Below the pieces are notes generated by a model. The model was not told where the DNA came from. It did no database searches and was given only the letters and a program-made list of their open reading frames with translations. The position numbers were made by a program, and so were the translations under genes. From Spirochaetaceae bacterium (lineage in GTDB: Bacteria > Spirochaetota > Spirochaetia > Treponematales > Breznakiellaceae): a DNA stretch of 16,790 bases. The stretch lies in NCBI GenBank assembly GCA_031265635.1, contig JAISCK010000162.1:1-16790 (forward strand), in the 5' to 3' direction. This document shows, piece after piece, positions 1 to 6,270 of the stretch; position 1 is the first letter of the stretch; each line of letters starts with the position of its first letter.

Positions 1-656
1 TTGCCGTCGTTCTCTATCTGCACGGCAAAATACACTGTCTTTCCGCTGTCCCCAAAGCCGAATTCAATACGGTCCTTTTTCCGCTTGGTGTAGAAGGACT
101 TGGTAAGCTGTTCCGGGTCCGTGGGAGGCGTTTCGCCGGGCTCTACGACGCTGTACCAGATCCGGTAGCCCTTGTTGGCCGCGTCGTCGGGGTTTCCGGT
201 TACGTAGAGTATCCTGACGCCCAGCTCGTGCCGTCCCACAAGGAAGGTTTCCAGCGTTACCTGGGCGGTGGGGTTTCCGCTGGGAGTGGGGCCGGGATCG
301 GGGATTTTGAGGCCCAGGGAGACAAGATCGGCGTCGGTCAGGGGCGGTACAAAGAAATGCCGCTTCTTCAGGTCCCTGGCGTCGCTGTTCAGGGCGTCAA
401 AAGCCGTCCTGCACCGGGCGTTTGCCACGGGGGTGCGGGTTTCCTCGTTTTGCGCGGCGGTAAGGGCTGTCTGCGCCTCGCCGTACAGGGTCCCGAACAG
501 GGTAAATTCAACAAGGGGTATCCCCCAGGCCACATACTTTTTGACTGTCGTTCCCTGGGCGTCTTCGGTTTCTTCGTTGAAGACCTTGAGCCACTTTCTT
601 GCCATGATAATTTGTTCCTCGCGGGAATTCGGCAGCCAGTCGGTAGATTTTGACAT
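1..656 (-). CDS. Hypothetical protein, N-terminal 218 codons, runs off left edge
   Basis: An open frame starts at the ATG at 656-654 on the minus strand and stays open to base 1, so only the first 218 codons are visible and the stop lies outside. The start is well supported: AAGGAGG sits six bases upstream of the ATG. The protein begins MSKSTDWLPNSREEQIIMA. The first 100 or so residues look helical (KWLKVFNEE, AQTALTAAQNEETRTPVANA). They are followed by a Pro/Gly-rich linker (IPDPGPTPSGNP, about residues 118-129) and then by beta-rich sequence (VTLETFLVGRHELGVRILYV, RIWYSVVEPGE, KTVYFAVQIENDG). I see no signal peptide or transmembrane segment. The beta-rich second half could be a fibronectin-III-like domain. 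I recall similar small helical-plus-beta hypothetical proteins in Treponema and Bacteroidetes but know no function. Its ribosome-binding site lies only about 12 bases from the first unit of the 21-bp array, which therefore forms its leader or upstream region. Confidence 0.85.
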   Translation of the reverse strand, partial: MSKSTDWLPNSREEQIIMARKWLKVFNEETEDAQGTTVKKYVAWGIPLVEFTLFGTLYGEAQTALTAAQNEETRTPVANARCRTAFDALNSDARDLKKRHFFVPPLTDADLVSLGLKIPDPGPTPSGNPTAQVTLETFLVGRHELGVRILYVTGNPDDAANKGYRIWYSVVEPGETPPTDPEQLTKSFYTKRKKDRIEFGFGDSGKTVYFAVQIENDG

Positions 657-671
657 TATAAGCCTCCTTTT

Positions 672-884
672 TTGCCAACGAATGCGTTATTCTGTCCAAC
701 GGACAGAGTATTCTTGCCAACGGATGCGTTATTCTTGCCAACAGCCAAGTTGGATCTGCCAACGGTCGACTTGGATCTGCCAACGGCCGACTTGGATCTG
801 CCAACGGCCAACTTGGATCTGCCAACGGCCAACTTGGATCTGCCAACGGCCAAGTTGGAATTGCCAACGGCCAGAGCGGTTTTT
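672..884. repeat. Tandem array 1: ten 21-bp units
   Basis: The string CCAAC recurs at 675, 696, 717, 738, 759, 780, 801, 822, 843 and 864, which is exactly 21 bp each time, over ten units. Units 5-8 (759-842) are nearly identical, units 7 and 8 completely so. Units 1-3 are diverged (TGCGTTATTC or CAGAGTATTC in place of the core) and unit 10 decays into unique sequence. Five successive unit junctions from 751 to 847 read TTGG-ATCTG-CCAA and the next reads TTGG-AATTG-CCAA, so the repeat carries a 4+4 dyad with a 5-bp spacer. Because 21 is a multiple of 3, several frames on both strands stay open and give heptapeptide repeats such as LPTANLD. None has a credible gene context. The array lies in the upstream region of the minus-strand gene that begins at 656. 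Confidence 0.95.
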
Positions 885-916
885 GGCGAAAATGAGGAAT
901 TTTGATTCGTTGCGAG

Positions 917-962
917 GGGTCCATACCCCGGCCCCTTGGGGCGGAACCAAGGGTATGGACCC
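917..962. repeat. Long inverted repeat with nested hairpin
   Basis: GGGTCCATACCC at 917-928 is the exact reverse complement of GGGTATGGACCC at 951-962, a 12-bp perfect stem. The 22-base loop contains a second perfect hairpin, GCCCC-TT-GGGGC at 931-942, so either strand can fold into a two-tier structure. No T run follows on either strand, so an intrinsic terminator is unlikely. It lies upstream of the 21-bp array relative to the minus-strand gene. Confidence 0.85.
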
Positions 963-982
963 TGAGTCAAATCCTTTATGAG

Positions 983-1017
983 AACAACATACCCCGACCG
1001 CTTGCGGCGGGGTTGTT
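983..1017. repeat. GC-rich imperfect hairpin
   Basis: AACAAC (983-988) pairs with GTTGTT (1012-1017). Inside it, CCCG-A-CCGC pairs with GCGG-CGGG around a TT loop at 1002-1003, with a small unpaired patch at 989-992. The sequence ACCCCG-N-CCGCTTGCGG is similar in style to the 917-962 palindrome just upstream. The T-rich stretch at 1041-1049 is too far away for this to be a standard terminator on the plus strand. Confidence 0.6.
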
Positions 1018-1051
1018 GACTAAAAAACGGGAATTTAGGGGTTTTTTTTAG

Positions 1052-1080
1052 TAGACTAAGAGGCCGCTTGTTTGTATAAT
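1052..1080 (+). promoter_or_regulatory. Possible sigma-70 promoter firing into the heptamer tract
   Basis: A perfect TATAAT at 1075-1080 is preceded by TAGACT at 1052-1057 with a 17-bp spacer. That is a full -10 match and four of six bases at -35. It points right, so a start near 1087 would fall inside the GAGCCGT tract and the RNA would include the two hairpins at 1170-1216, then run antisense to the end of the rlmM-like gene. There is no gene on this strand for it to serve, so it could be fortuitous or drive a small RNA. Confidence 0.35.
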
Positions 1081-1082
1081 AT

Positions 1083-1124
1083 GAGCCGTGAGCCGTGAGC
1101 CGTGAGCCGTGAGCCGTGAGCCGT
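1083..1124. repeat. Heptanucleotide tandem repeat, GAGCCGT x6
   Basis: Six perfect head-to-tail copies of GAGCCGT occupy 1083-1124, followed by a partial GAGG. Because 7 is not a multiple of 3, the repeat cycles through all frames. Two isolated copies of the same heptamer in GTGAGCC register occur downstream at 1163-1169 and 1220-1226 and bracket the paired hairpins. This is simple-sequence DNA prone to slippage, so copy number probably varies between strains. Confidence 0.95.
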
Positions 1125-1162
1125 GAGGTAGCCGCTCCCGTCCGGTCGCGGCAATTGAAAGA

Positions 1163-1226
1163 GTGAGCCGGTAATTCCGCGGGCGGAATTACCTGGGAGT
1201 TTGCTGCGCAAACTCCACTGTGAGCC
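1163..1226. repeat. Paired perfect hairpins flanked by GTGAGCC
   Basis: Hairpin A is GGTAATTCCGC (1170-1180) with GCGGAATTACC (1183-1193), an 11-bp perfect stem with a 2-base centre. Hairpin B is GGAGTTTGC (1196-1204) with GCAAACTCC (1208-1216), a 9-bp perfect stem and 3-base loop. They are two bases apart. The 50-bp block 1170-1219 is bounded on both sides by GTGAGCC (1163-1169 and 1220-1226), the same heptamer repeated at 1083-1124. This looks like an extragenic palindromic element that either inserted into a heptamer tract or duplicated a 7-bp target. No T run follows, so it is not a terminator. Confidence 0.85.
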
Positions 1227-1308
1227 GTCTTTATGTCTGCTTTTGTCAACAGCATGGAAATATTGTAGTTACCTTTAAGATTTTGCGCAAGCGCCTTCAA
1301 AATTCATT

Positions 1309-2253
1309 CTATACTTTTGTCATAATCCAGGTTAATTCGTGTTTGTTGTGGCACAGGTGTACCACCCGGGAACCGGGGATGCCGGCAAAACGGCGGACGG
1401 TTTCGTTATCCGAGGGGCCTTGCATTTTTATGGTGCAGATAAAATTGTTACACAGTCCCGAGGCAAGCCAGGCTTCTATCCAGGCGTACAGCCGTGGGGG
1501 ATAGCAGATTACGTCGGAAAAAACCCACTCTGTTTTGCCCAGGTCGCCGGGTTTAAGGGTAAAGGCGTCGTGTTTTAGGTATGTTACGCCGGGGCGGTTT
1601 TGGACGCGGCTTTCCGGGGGGGCGCGGTCAATGGCAAGGACGGTGGCGCCCAGTTCGGAGAGCGCCCAGGTCCAGCCGCCGGGGCTGGCGCCGGCGTCAA
1701 TGCAGCGCTCGCCTTTGTGGGGCCATGTTCCCGCGAGGCTCAGGGCTTCCCAGAGTTTAAGGTAGGCCCGGCTCGGCGGGTCTGTTTTGTTTTCTGTAAA
1801 CGCGATGATTCCGCCGGGAAAGGGGCTGGTACAGCGGGGGGAGGCAACGAGGGTATGGGCGTCAAGGAGGGTCCAGCTTCCCATGGGGGCTTCCGGCGCT
1901 TTCCAGGGAAAGGGCCTGGGCTTGTCAGGCAGTGCCGGAAGTTTCTCCTGAATCAGCGCGCCCCGGCGGTACTGGGTACAGAGTACAGGCGCCCAGTTCC
2001 GTTGTATGTCCCTGAGCGCCTGTGCGGCCCCGGCGATAGATTCAAATTCAAATTGAAAAGGATTAAGCCAGGTATTTTGGACCCAGAATATCTCCGCCGC
2101 GTCATCGTTGTCTAAAAGGACCAGGCGCTTGGTATCCGGGCAGGGGCCAAGGGACCTATAGGACAGGCCGCGTTCACCCAGTTCCCGGTCCAGTTCGTGA
2201 AAAAAGCGGGGTATGCCCTGAAGAACGCGCCCCGGAAGGGGCGTCCCGGTCAT
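1309..2253 (-). CDS. rlmM: RlmM-like 23S rRNA 2'-O-ribose methyltransferase
   Basis: The 314-residue protein has a C-terminal Rossmann methyltransferase domain of the FtsJ/RlmM type. The SAM-binding loop is DAGASPGGW (187-195), followed by an acidic residue at the end of strand 2 (AIDR, D209). A K-D-K-E catalytic tetrad can be assigned: K166 in SRAYLKL, D247 in FSDV, K276 in CTIKMQ and E306 in KHELTW. The order and wording resemble E. coli RlmM, which methylates the 2'-O of C2498 in 23S rRNA, but this protein is about 50 residues shorter, mainly in the N-terminal RNA-binding part (1-150). No Shine-Dalgarno precedes the start. It begins inside the stop of the PilZ gene (ATGA overlap at 2250-2253), so translation is probably coupled. 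The rRNA target position is inferred from the family. Confidence 0.8.
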   Translation of the reverse strand: MTGTPLPGRVLQGIPRFFHELDRELGERGLSYRSLGPCPDTKRLVLLDNDDAAEIFWVQNTWLNPFQFEFESIAGAAQALRDIQRNWAPVLCTQYRRGALIQEKLPALPDKPRPFPWKAPEAPMGSWTLLDAHTLVASPRCTSPFPGGIIAFTENKTDPPSRAYLKLWEALSLAGTWPHKGERCIDAGASPGGWTWALSELGATVLAIDRAPPESRVQNRPGVTYLKHDAFTLKPGDLGKTEWVFSDVICYPPRLYAWIEAWLASGLCNNFICTIKMQGPSDNETVRRFAGIPGSRVVHLCHNKHELTWIMTKV

Positions 2254-2588
2254 AGGGAGGTGGCGCGCCAGCTGATATAGTCAACGTAACGCTGAAAGAG
2301 TTTTCCTTTTGGGGAAGAAATCACGGCAAAGCCGATTTCGCAGGAATAGGCGCTGGTTTTAATCCAGCGGGAACTTACCATAAGGTCAAAACTGCCGATT
2401 TGCGCCTGGGACTCGGGTATTATTTCTACCTTGTATTCAATATTGGGTTTAATATCAATATACATGGTACATTCTATACAGCAGCCGGTAATACTCAGGT
2501 CTTTGAGCAGGGCGTCACCCTCAAAAACGTCCCGTATCCGGGCTCTTGCGAGGGTTGGATGCCGTATATGTTCTCGATTGTTAAACAT
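2250..2588 (-). CDS. Single-domain PilZ protein (c-di-GMP receptor)
   Basis: This 112-residue soluble protein carries both halves of the c-di-GMP binding signature: R5-x3-R9 (REHIR) near the N-terminus and D30-x-S32-x2-G35 (DLSITG) after a short gap. A beta-barrel-like stretch follows (YKVEIIP, GSFDLMVSSRWIK, YSCEIGFAVI). In known PilZ proteins these residues clamp a c-di-GMP dimer and relay the signal to motility, secretion or polysaccharide machinery. It is almost only a PilZ domain, so it would need a partner protein to act on. The ATG at 2588 is the first in frame, with a weak ribosome site (AAGAG). It overlaps the rlmM-like gene by 4 bp and is divergent from the XRE-cupin gene across 125 bases. 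There is no functional link to the methyltransferase that I know of. Confidence 0.8.
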   Translation of the reverse strand: MFNNREHIRHPTLARARIRDVFEGDALLKDLSITGCCIECTMYIDIKPNIEYKVEIIPESQAQIGSFDLMVSSRWIKTSAYSCEIGFAVISSPKGKLFQRYVDYISWRATSL

Positions 2589-2713
2589 GGCTCTTAATTC
2601 TGTATGATGATGGGGATTTCGTCAACTGTTTCTTGAAAGACAAACGCGGGGTGTTTCCCGAATGTGCTGTTTATGCTACCATAGTAATTGAACCACAGGA
2701 TTAAGGAGAGAAC

Positions 2714-3298
2714 ATGGCCGATACACGCAGTCCCGGAAAACGCATCGTTGAATTACGCAAAACGTACTCCATTGACCGGCAGACTCTGGCGGAACGCAGC
2801 GCGCTGGACCCGGAGTTGATACGGCGCATAGAAGAAGAGGACCTGATTCCCGATCTTGCGCCGCTGATAAAGATATCAAGGGCCCTTGGGGTAAGGCTGG
2901 GAACCCTCATGGATGATCAGGAACAGCTTGGTCCGGTAATTACCCGCGCGGGAGACGCCGGCGTCAGTCCCCGCTTTATTACCGGGCTTCCCACAGGCTC
3001 GCCGGGCCATGACCACCAGGGCCTGAGCTTTAAGGCCCTTGCCGCCGACAAGGGGGGCCGCCACATGGAGCCTTTCATTGTGGATATAGAAAGCGCCGCC
3101 GAACAGAAAAAATCCAGCCATGAGGGCGAGGAATTCATCTATGTGCTTTCAGGAAGGCTCTCGATTGAATACGGAATGGAGACCTGCGAACTCGAGCCGG
3201 GCGATTCGGTGTACTATGATTCTATAGTTCCCCACCGGGTGCTTGCCGCCGGGGAGAAGCCCGCGCGGATTGTGGCGGTTATCTATTCCCCCGCCTGA
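2714..3298 (+). CDS. XRE-family regulator with C-terminal cupin domain
   Basis: The 194-residue protein has an XRE-type helix-turn-helix at about 9-67 (VELRKTYSIDRQTLAERSAL, then RRIEEEDLIP and ISRALGVRLGTLM). A cupin fold covers about 115-190, with EEFIYVLSGRLSIEYG as the first strand pair, EPGDSVYYDSIVPHRV as the second motif, and H136, E139, E140 and H174 in the usual metal or ligand positions. Proteins of this layout are small-molecule-responsive transcriptional regulators and usually control their neighbours. AAGGAGAG lies seven bases before the ATG. The gene is 14 bases ahead of the acyl-CoA ligase and is likely its operon partner and regulator, perhaps sensing a carboxylate or its CoA ester. 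I did not find a convincing promoter or operator in the 125-base divergent gap. Confidence 0.85.
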   Translation: MADTRSPGKRIVELRKTYSIDRQTLAERSALDPELIRRIEEEDLIPDLAPLIKISRALGVRLGTLMDDQEQLGPVITRAGDAGVSPRFITGLPTGSPGHDHQGLSFKALAADKGGRHMEPFIVDIESAAEQKKSSHEGEEFIYVLSGRLSIEYGMETCELEPGDSVYYDSIVPHRVLAAGEKPARIVAVIYSPA

Positions 3299-3312
3299 TA
3301 CAGGAACAAGCG

Positions 3313-4989
3313 ATGCAGCAAAACACTATGACTTACCTTGAAAAAACCCTGGGGGCTGTTCTTGGGGAATATGCCCTGACCCAGGGGGACCGTGAATTTA
3401 TCATATACGCGGACAGGAATCTGCGTTTTACCTATGCTGAATTCGACCGGCGGGTGGACGAAATGGCGAGGGGGCTTCTTGCCATGGGTCTCAAAAAGGG
3501 AGACCATGTGGGTATCTGGGCGACCAATGTGCCTGACTGGAATACCATGCTTTTTGCCTGCGCCAGGGCGGGCATGGTCTTTGTTACCGTCAACACCGGC
3601 TATAAACTCCACGAGCTTGAATATCTTATACGGCAGTCGGACCTGGCTTCCCTGTGTATTGTTGACGGGTTCAGGGATTCGGACTATGTGTCCATGGTAA
3701 ACGAACTGGTTCCGGAACTGAAAACAGCGCCCCGGGGCCATCTCCGTTCTGAAAAATTCCCCTTTCTGAAAAACGTCATCTATATCGGTCCCCAGAAACA
3801 CCGGGGCATGTACAGCCTGAGCGAGGTCCTGCTTCTTGGCCGGCATACCGGCGGCGCGGAGCTTAAAGCCATAGAGGCGTCTCTGACGCCCGAGGATGTG
3901 GTGAATATGCAGTACACCTCAGGAACCACGGGCTTTCCCAAAGGGGTCATGCTGACCCACCGGAATATCCTCAACAACGGCCTTGGCATAGGGGATAACC
4001 AGAGGTTCACCAACAAGGACATTGTATGCCTTCCCGTCCCCCTGTTTCACTGTTTCGGTTTGGTGCTGGGCATGATGGCGATTCTTACCCACGGCGCCGC
4101 CGCCGCTATGCTGGAGTGGTTTGACCCCCTTCTTGTTCTGGCTACCATACAAAAGGAAAAATGCACCGCGGTCTACGGGGTGCCTACCATGTTTATCGCC
4201 GAACTCAACCATCCCATGTTCAAGATGTTTGATCTTTCGAGCCTCCGCACCGGCATCATGGCGGGGTCTCCCTGTCCCATAGAAACCATGCGGCAGGTCA
4301 TAGACCAGATGCACATGGCCGAGGTAACTATCTGTTACGGCCTTACCGAGTCGTCGCCGGTGATGACCCAGACCAGGTACGACGATGCCCTGGAGGTCAA
4401 GGTTGAAACCGTAGGCCGGGAGCTGCCGGGCGTTGAGGTCAGCATCAGGAACCCCGAAACCGGGGAGGCGTGTCCCGACGGGGTCCACGGCGAGTTTTGC
4501 TGCCGGGGCTATAATGTCATGAAGGGCTACTACAAGATGAGCGAGGCCACCGCCCAGTGCATAGACCCTGACGGCTGGCTTCATTCGGGGGACCAGGGGA
4601 TAAGGGACAAGGACGGCAATTTCAGGGTAACGGGCCGTATCAAGGACATGATCATCCGGGGCGGCGAGAATATCTACCCCAAGGAAATCGAAGACTATCT
4701 TTACACCATGCCGGGTATCAAGGATGTACAGGTTGTGGGCATAGCCAGCGAAAAATACGGGGAAGAAGTAGGGGCCTTTATCATACTCCATAAAGACACT
4801 GCGATGAGCGAGGAAGATGTGCGGGATTACTGCCGGGGGCAGATAAGCCGCTTCAAAATACCCAAATATGTCTTTTTCGTGGATTCCTTTCCCCTTACTT
4901 CCTCGGGTAAAATTCAAAAATACCTGCTCCGGGATATGGGTATCAAAAAGGCGCGGGAGCCGGGGCCGGATGCGGAGGCGCTCACATGA
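3313..4989 (+). CDS. AMP-forming acyl-CoA ligase (ANL superfamily)
   Basis: The 558-residue length is normal for medium- and long-chain acyl-CoA synthetases. All core motifs are present: the phosphate loop YTSGTTGFPKGVMLTH (201-216), YGLTESSP (342-349), GWLHSGD (421-427), the hinge GRIKDMIIRGGENIYPKEIE (441-460) and the catalytic lysine in SSGKIQK (K533). The enzyme would activate a carboxylic acid with ATP to an acyl-adenylate and then transfer it to CoA. The chain length cannot be read from the sequence. No transmembrane segment is obvious, so it is cytoplasmic or peripheral. The first ATG (3313) has AGGAA upstream, and a second ATG at 3328 is possible. The stop overlaps the next gene by 4 bp (ATGA), implying coupled translation with an envelope glycerophosphotransferase-like protein. 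Confidence 0.9.
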   Translation: MQQNTMTYLEKTLGAVLGEYALTQGDREFIIYADRNLRFTYAEFDRRVDEMARGLLAMGLKKGDHVGIWATNVPDWNTMLFACARAGMVFVTVNTGYKLHELEYLIRQSDLASLCIVDGFRDSDYVSMVNELVPELKTAPRGHLRSEKFPFLKNVIYIGPQKHRGMYSLSEVLLLGRHTGGAELKAIEASLTPEDVVNMQYTSGTTGFPKGVMLTHRNILNNGLGIGDNQRFTNKDIVCLPVPLFHCFGLVLGMMAILTHGAAAAMLEWFDPLLVLATIQKEKCTAVYGVPTMFIAELNHPMFKMFDLSSLRTGIMAGSPCPIETMRQVIDQMHMAEVTICYGLTESSPVMTQTRYDDALEVKVETVGRELPGVEVSIRNPETGEACPDGVHGEFCCRGYNVMKGYYKMSEATAQCIDPDGWLHSGDQGIRDKDGNFRVTGRIKDMIIRGGENIYPKEIEDYLYTMPGIKDVQVVGIASEKYGEEVGAFIILHKDTAMSEEDVRDYCRGQISRFKIPKYVFFVDSFPLTSSGKIQKYLLRDMGIKKAREPGPDAEALT

Positions 4990-6248
4990 ACGTAGGTATG
5001 CGGGCCTTTTACGCCGCTTTTTTCGCCCTGCTCGCCATTGCGCCCGCCTCGGGATACATTGATCCCGGCACGGGGAGCATGCTTTTTTCGTTTATTACCG
5101 GCATAACGGTAACGCTCTTTTTTTTCTGCAAGAATCTCATTATCAAACTCAGGACGGGCGGCTTTTTTGGCGCCGTCGCGGCCAAAAAGAACATGCGCCA
5201 TTCCCTGGTAATCTATTCCGAGGGCAGACAGTACTGGAATGTGTTCAGCCCCGTGCTGGAAGAGCTTTCCCGGCGGGGCGTGCCCTGCGCGTATTACAGC
5301 TCCGACGAAGGCGATCCGGGGCTTTGTTTTGATTCCCCCCATGTAAAGGCGGAATGTATCGGCAAGGGCAATGCCGCCTTTCGGTTTCTTAATTTTCTTG
5401 AAGCCGATCTCTGCCTTATGACCACACCGGGCCTTGACGTGCTGCAGCTCAGGCGTTCTCCGGGCGTGGGCCGTTATGTGCATATACTTCATTCCACCGC
5501 GGATGTGGGGCTGTACAAACTGTTCAGTTTTGACTATTTTGACGCCATGCTCCTCACCGGTCCTGTTCAGATTGAAGGAATCAGGGAGCTTGAGCGCAAG
5601 CGGGGAACGCCCGAAAAAGAACTGATTGTCTCAGGCTGCACTTACCTGGATGTACTTGCGTCCCGGCCCCTGCCGCCGAAAGGACCGGAAAAAACCGTCC
5701 TCGTGGCCCCGTCCTGGGGGCCCAACAGCATATTCGCCCGCTTTGGCCTTGATCTCCTTGAACCTCTGGCGCGCTCGTCGTACCGGGTGATCATACGGCC
5801 CCATCCCCAGAGCCTGATTTCCGAAGCGCCCCTGGTGCGTTCCCTTCAAGAAGTCCTTGCCTCCTATCCCAATGTGGAGTGGAATTTCGACGCCGAAAAC
5901 ATTATGACCCTTTCCCGCTCAGACCTCATGATTTCGGACTTTTCCGGGGTTATTTTTGATTTTGCCTTTCTTTTCGGAAGGCCCGTATTCTGCCCCGAAT
6001 TTGAATTTGATGTCCGCGCCTATGAAGCCTCTGATCTTGACCAGGGTTCCTGGACCCTCAGGGCAAACAGGGAACTCAGTATGCCCCTGGAAGCGCCCTT
6101 TGCCAATATCGAAGCCGTTCTTGACCGCGCCGCGGCCCGAAAGGATATACACGAAACCATAAACCGCATCAGGAACCAGGTCTGCCCCTATCCGGGCGAG
6201 GCCGGCAGCCGCTCCGCCGGCGCGATCTGCGCGATGCTGCACTCTTGA
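4986..6248 (+). CDS. Membrane-anchored CDP-glycerol glycerophosphotransferase-like protein
   Basis: The 420-residue protein has a hydrophobic N-terminus (FYAAFFALLAIAP), an IDPGTGSML motif (25-33) and a transmembrane segment at about 32-50. The rest is a soluble GT-B-like domain resembling the TagB/TagF (COG1887) group: HILHSTADVG (167-176) in place of the usual Trp-His-Gly region, IIRPHP (269-274), and SDFSGVIFDFAFL (317-329), which matches the family's acidic-Ser-Gly/Ser-x3-Asp signature. Family members move glycerol-phosphate or similar units from CDP-activated donors onto lipid or glycan acceptors. As spirochaetes lack classical wall teichoic acid, the real product may be a modified outer-envelope glycolipid. 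It is translationally coupled to the acyl-CoA ligase (overlap 4986-4989). About 20 bases separate it from the next gene. Donor and acceptor are unknown. Confidence 0.75.
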   Translation: MNVGMRAFYAAFFALLAIAPASGYIDPGTGSMLFSFITGITVTLFFFCKNLIIKLRTGGFFGAVAAKKNMRHSLVIYSEGRQYWNVFSPVLEELSRRGVPCAYYSSDEGDPGLCFDSPHVKAECIGKGNAAFRFLNFLEADLCLMTTPGLDVLQLRRSPGVGRYVHILHSTADVGLYKLFSFDYFDAMLLTGPVQIEGIRELERKRGTPEKELIVSGCTYLDVLASRPLPPKGPEKTVLVAPSWGPNSIFARFGLDLLEPLARSSYRVIIRPHPQSLISEAPLVRSLQEVLASYPNVEWNFDAENIMTLSRSDLMISDFSGVIFDFAFLFGRPVFCPEFEFDVRAYEASDLDQGSWTLRANRELSMPLEAPFANIEAVLDRAAARKDIHETINRIRNQVCPYPGEAGSRSAGAICAMLHS

Positions 6249-6270
6249 CCCAATTTCAAGGAGGGAAACT

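Larger units (their letters stand above)
657..1308. other. Gene-free, repeat-rich intergenic region
   Basis: No convincing gene lies between the start of the minus-strand hypothetical gene (656) and the end of the rlmM-like gene (1309). The space holds, in order, the ten-unit 21-bp array, two long hairpins (917-962 and 983-1017), an A/T-rich imperfect palindrome (1019-1052), a possible plus-strand promoter (1052-1080), a six-copy heptamer tract, and a pair of perfect hairpins flanked by the heptamer. Open frames crossing it are built from the repeats and have no ribosome-binding sites that I trust. I found no good minus-strand promoter for the gene at 656. A TTGACT at 970-965 (minus) has no matching -10. 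Confidence 0.8.

Noticed and set aside
672..884. CRISPR array
   Set aside because: Units are directly adjacent with no unique spacers, the period is 21 bp, and no cas gene is present.
672..884. Plasmid-type iteron origin
   Set aside because: Unit length fits iterons, but there is no rep gene or AT-rich opening region nearby and the surroundings look chromosomal. The binding-site idea is kept only as a hypothesis.
268..981. Long plus-strand frame of 237 codons, and other frames over array 1
   Set aside because: They overlap the well-supported minus-strand gene or consist of repeat-derived heptapeptides. They lack ribosome-binding sites, and their openness follows from a stop-free 21-bp unit.
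1278..1305. Terminator for the rlmM-like gene
   Set aside because: GATTTTGCGC and GCGC-CTT-CAAAATTC form a stem only with a 3-base bulge and a 2-base loop, and no T run follows on the minus strand.
2589..2713. Promoter in the divergent PilZ / XRE-cupin gap
   Set aside because: TTGAAA (2633) and TATGCT (2672) are present but not at compatible spacing with each other or with another box, so no promoter is claimed.
3919..4917. Minus-strand frame of 332 codons inside the acyl-CoA ligase
   Set aside because: It is antisense to a gene with all family motifs intact, and its translation resembles no family.
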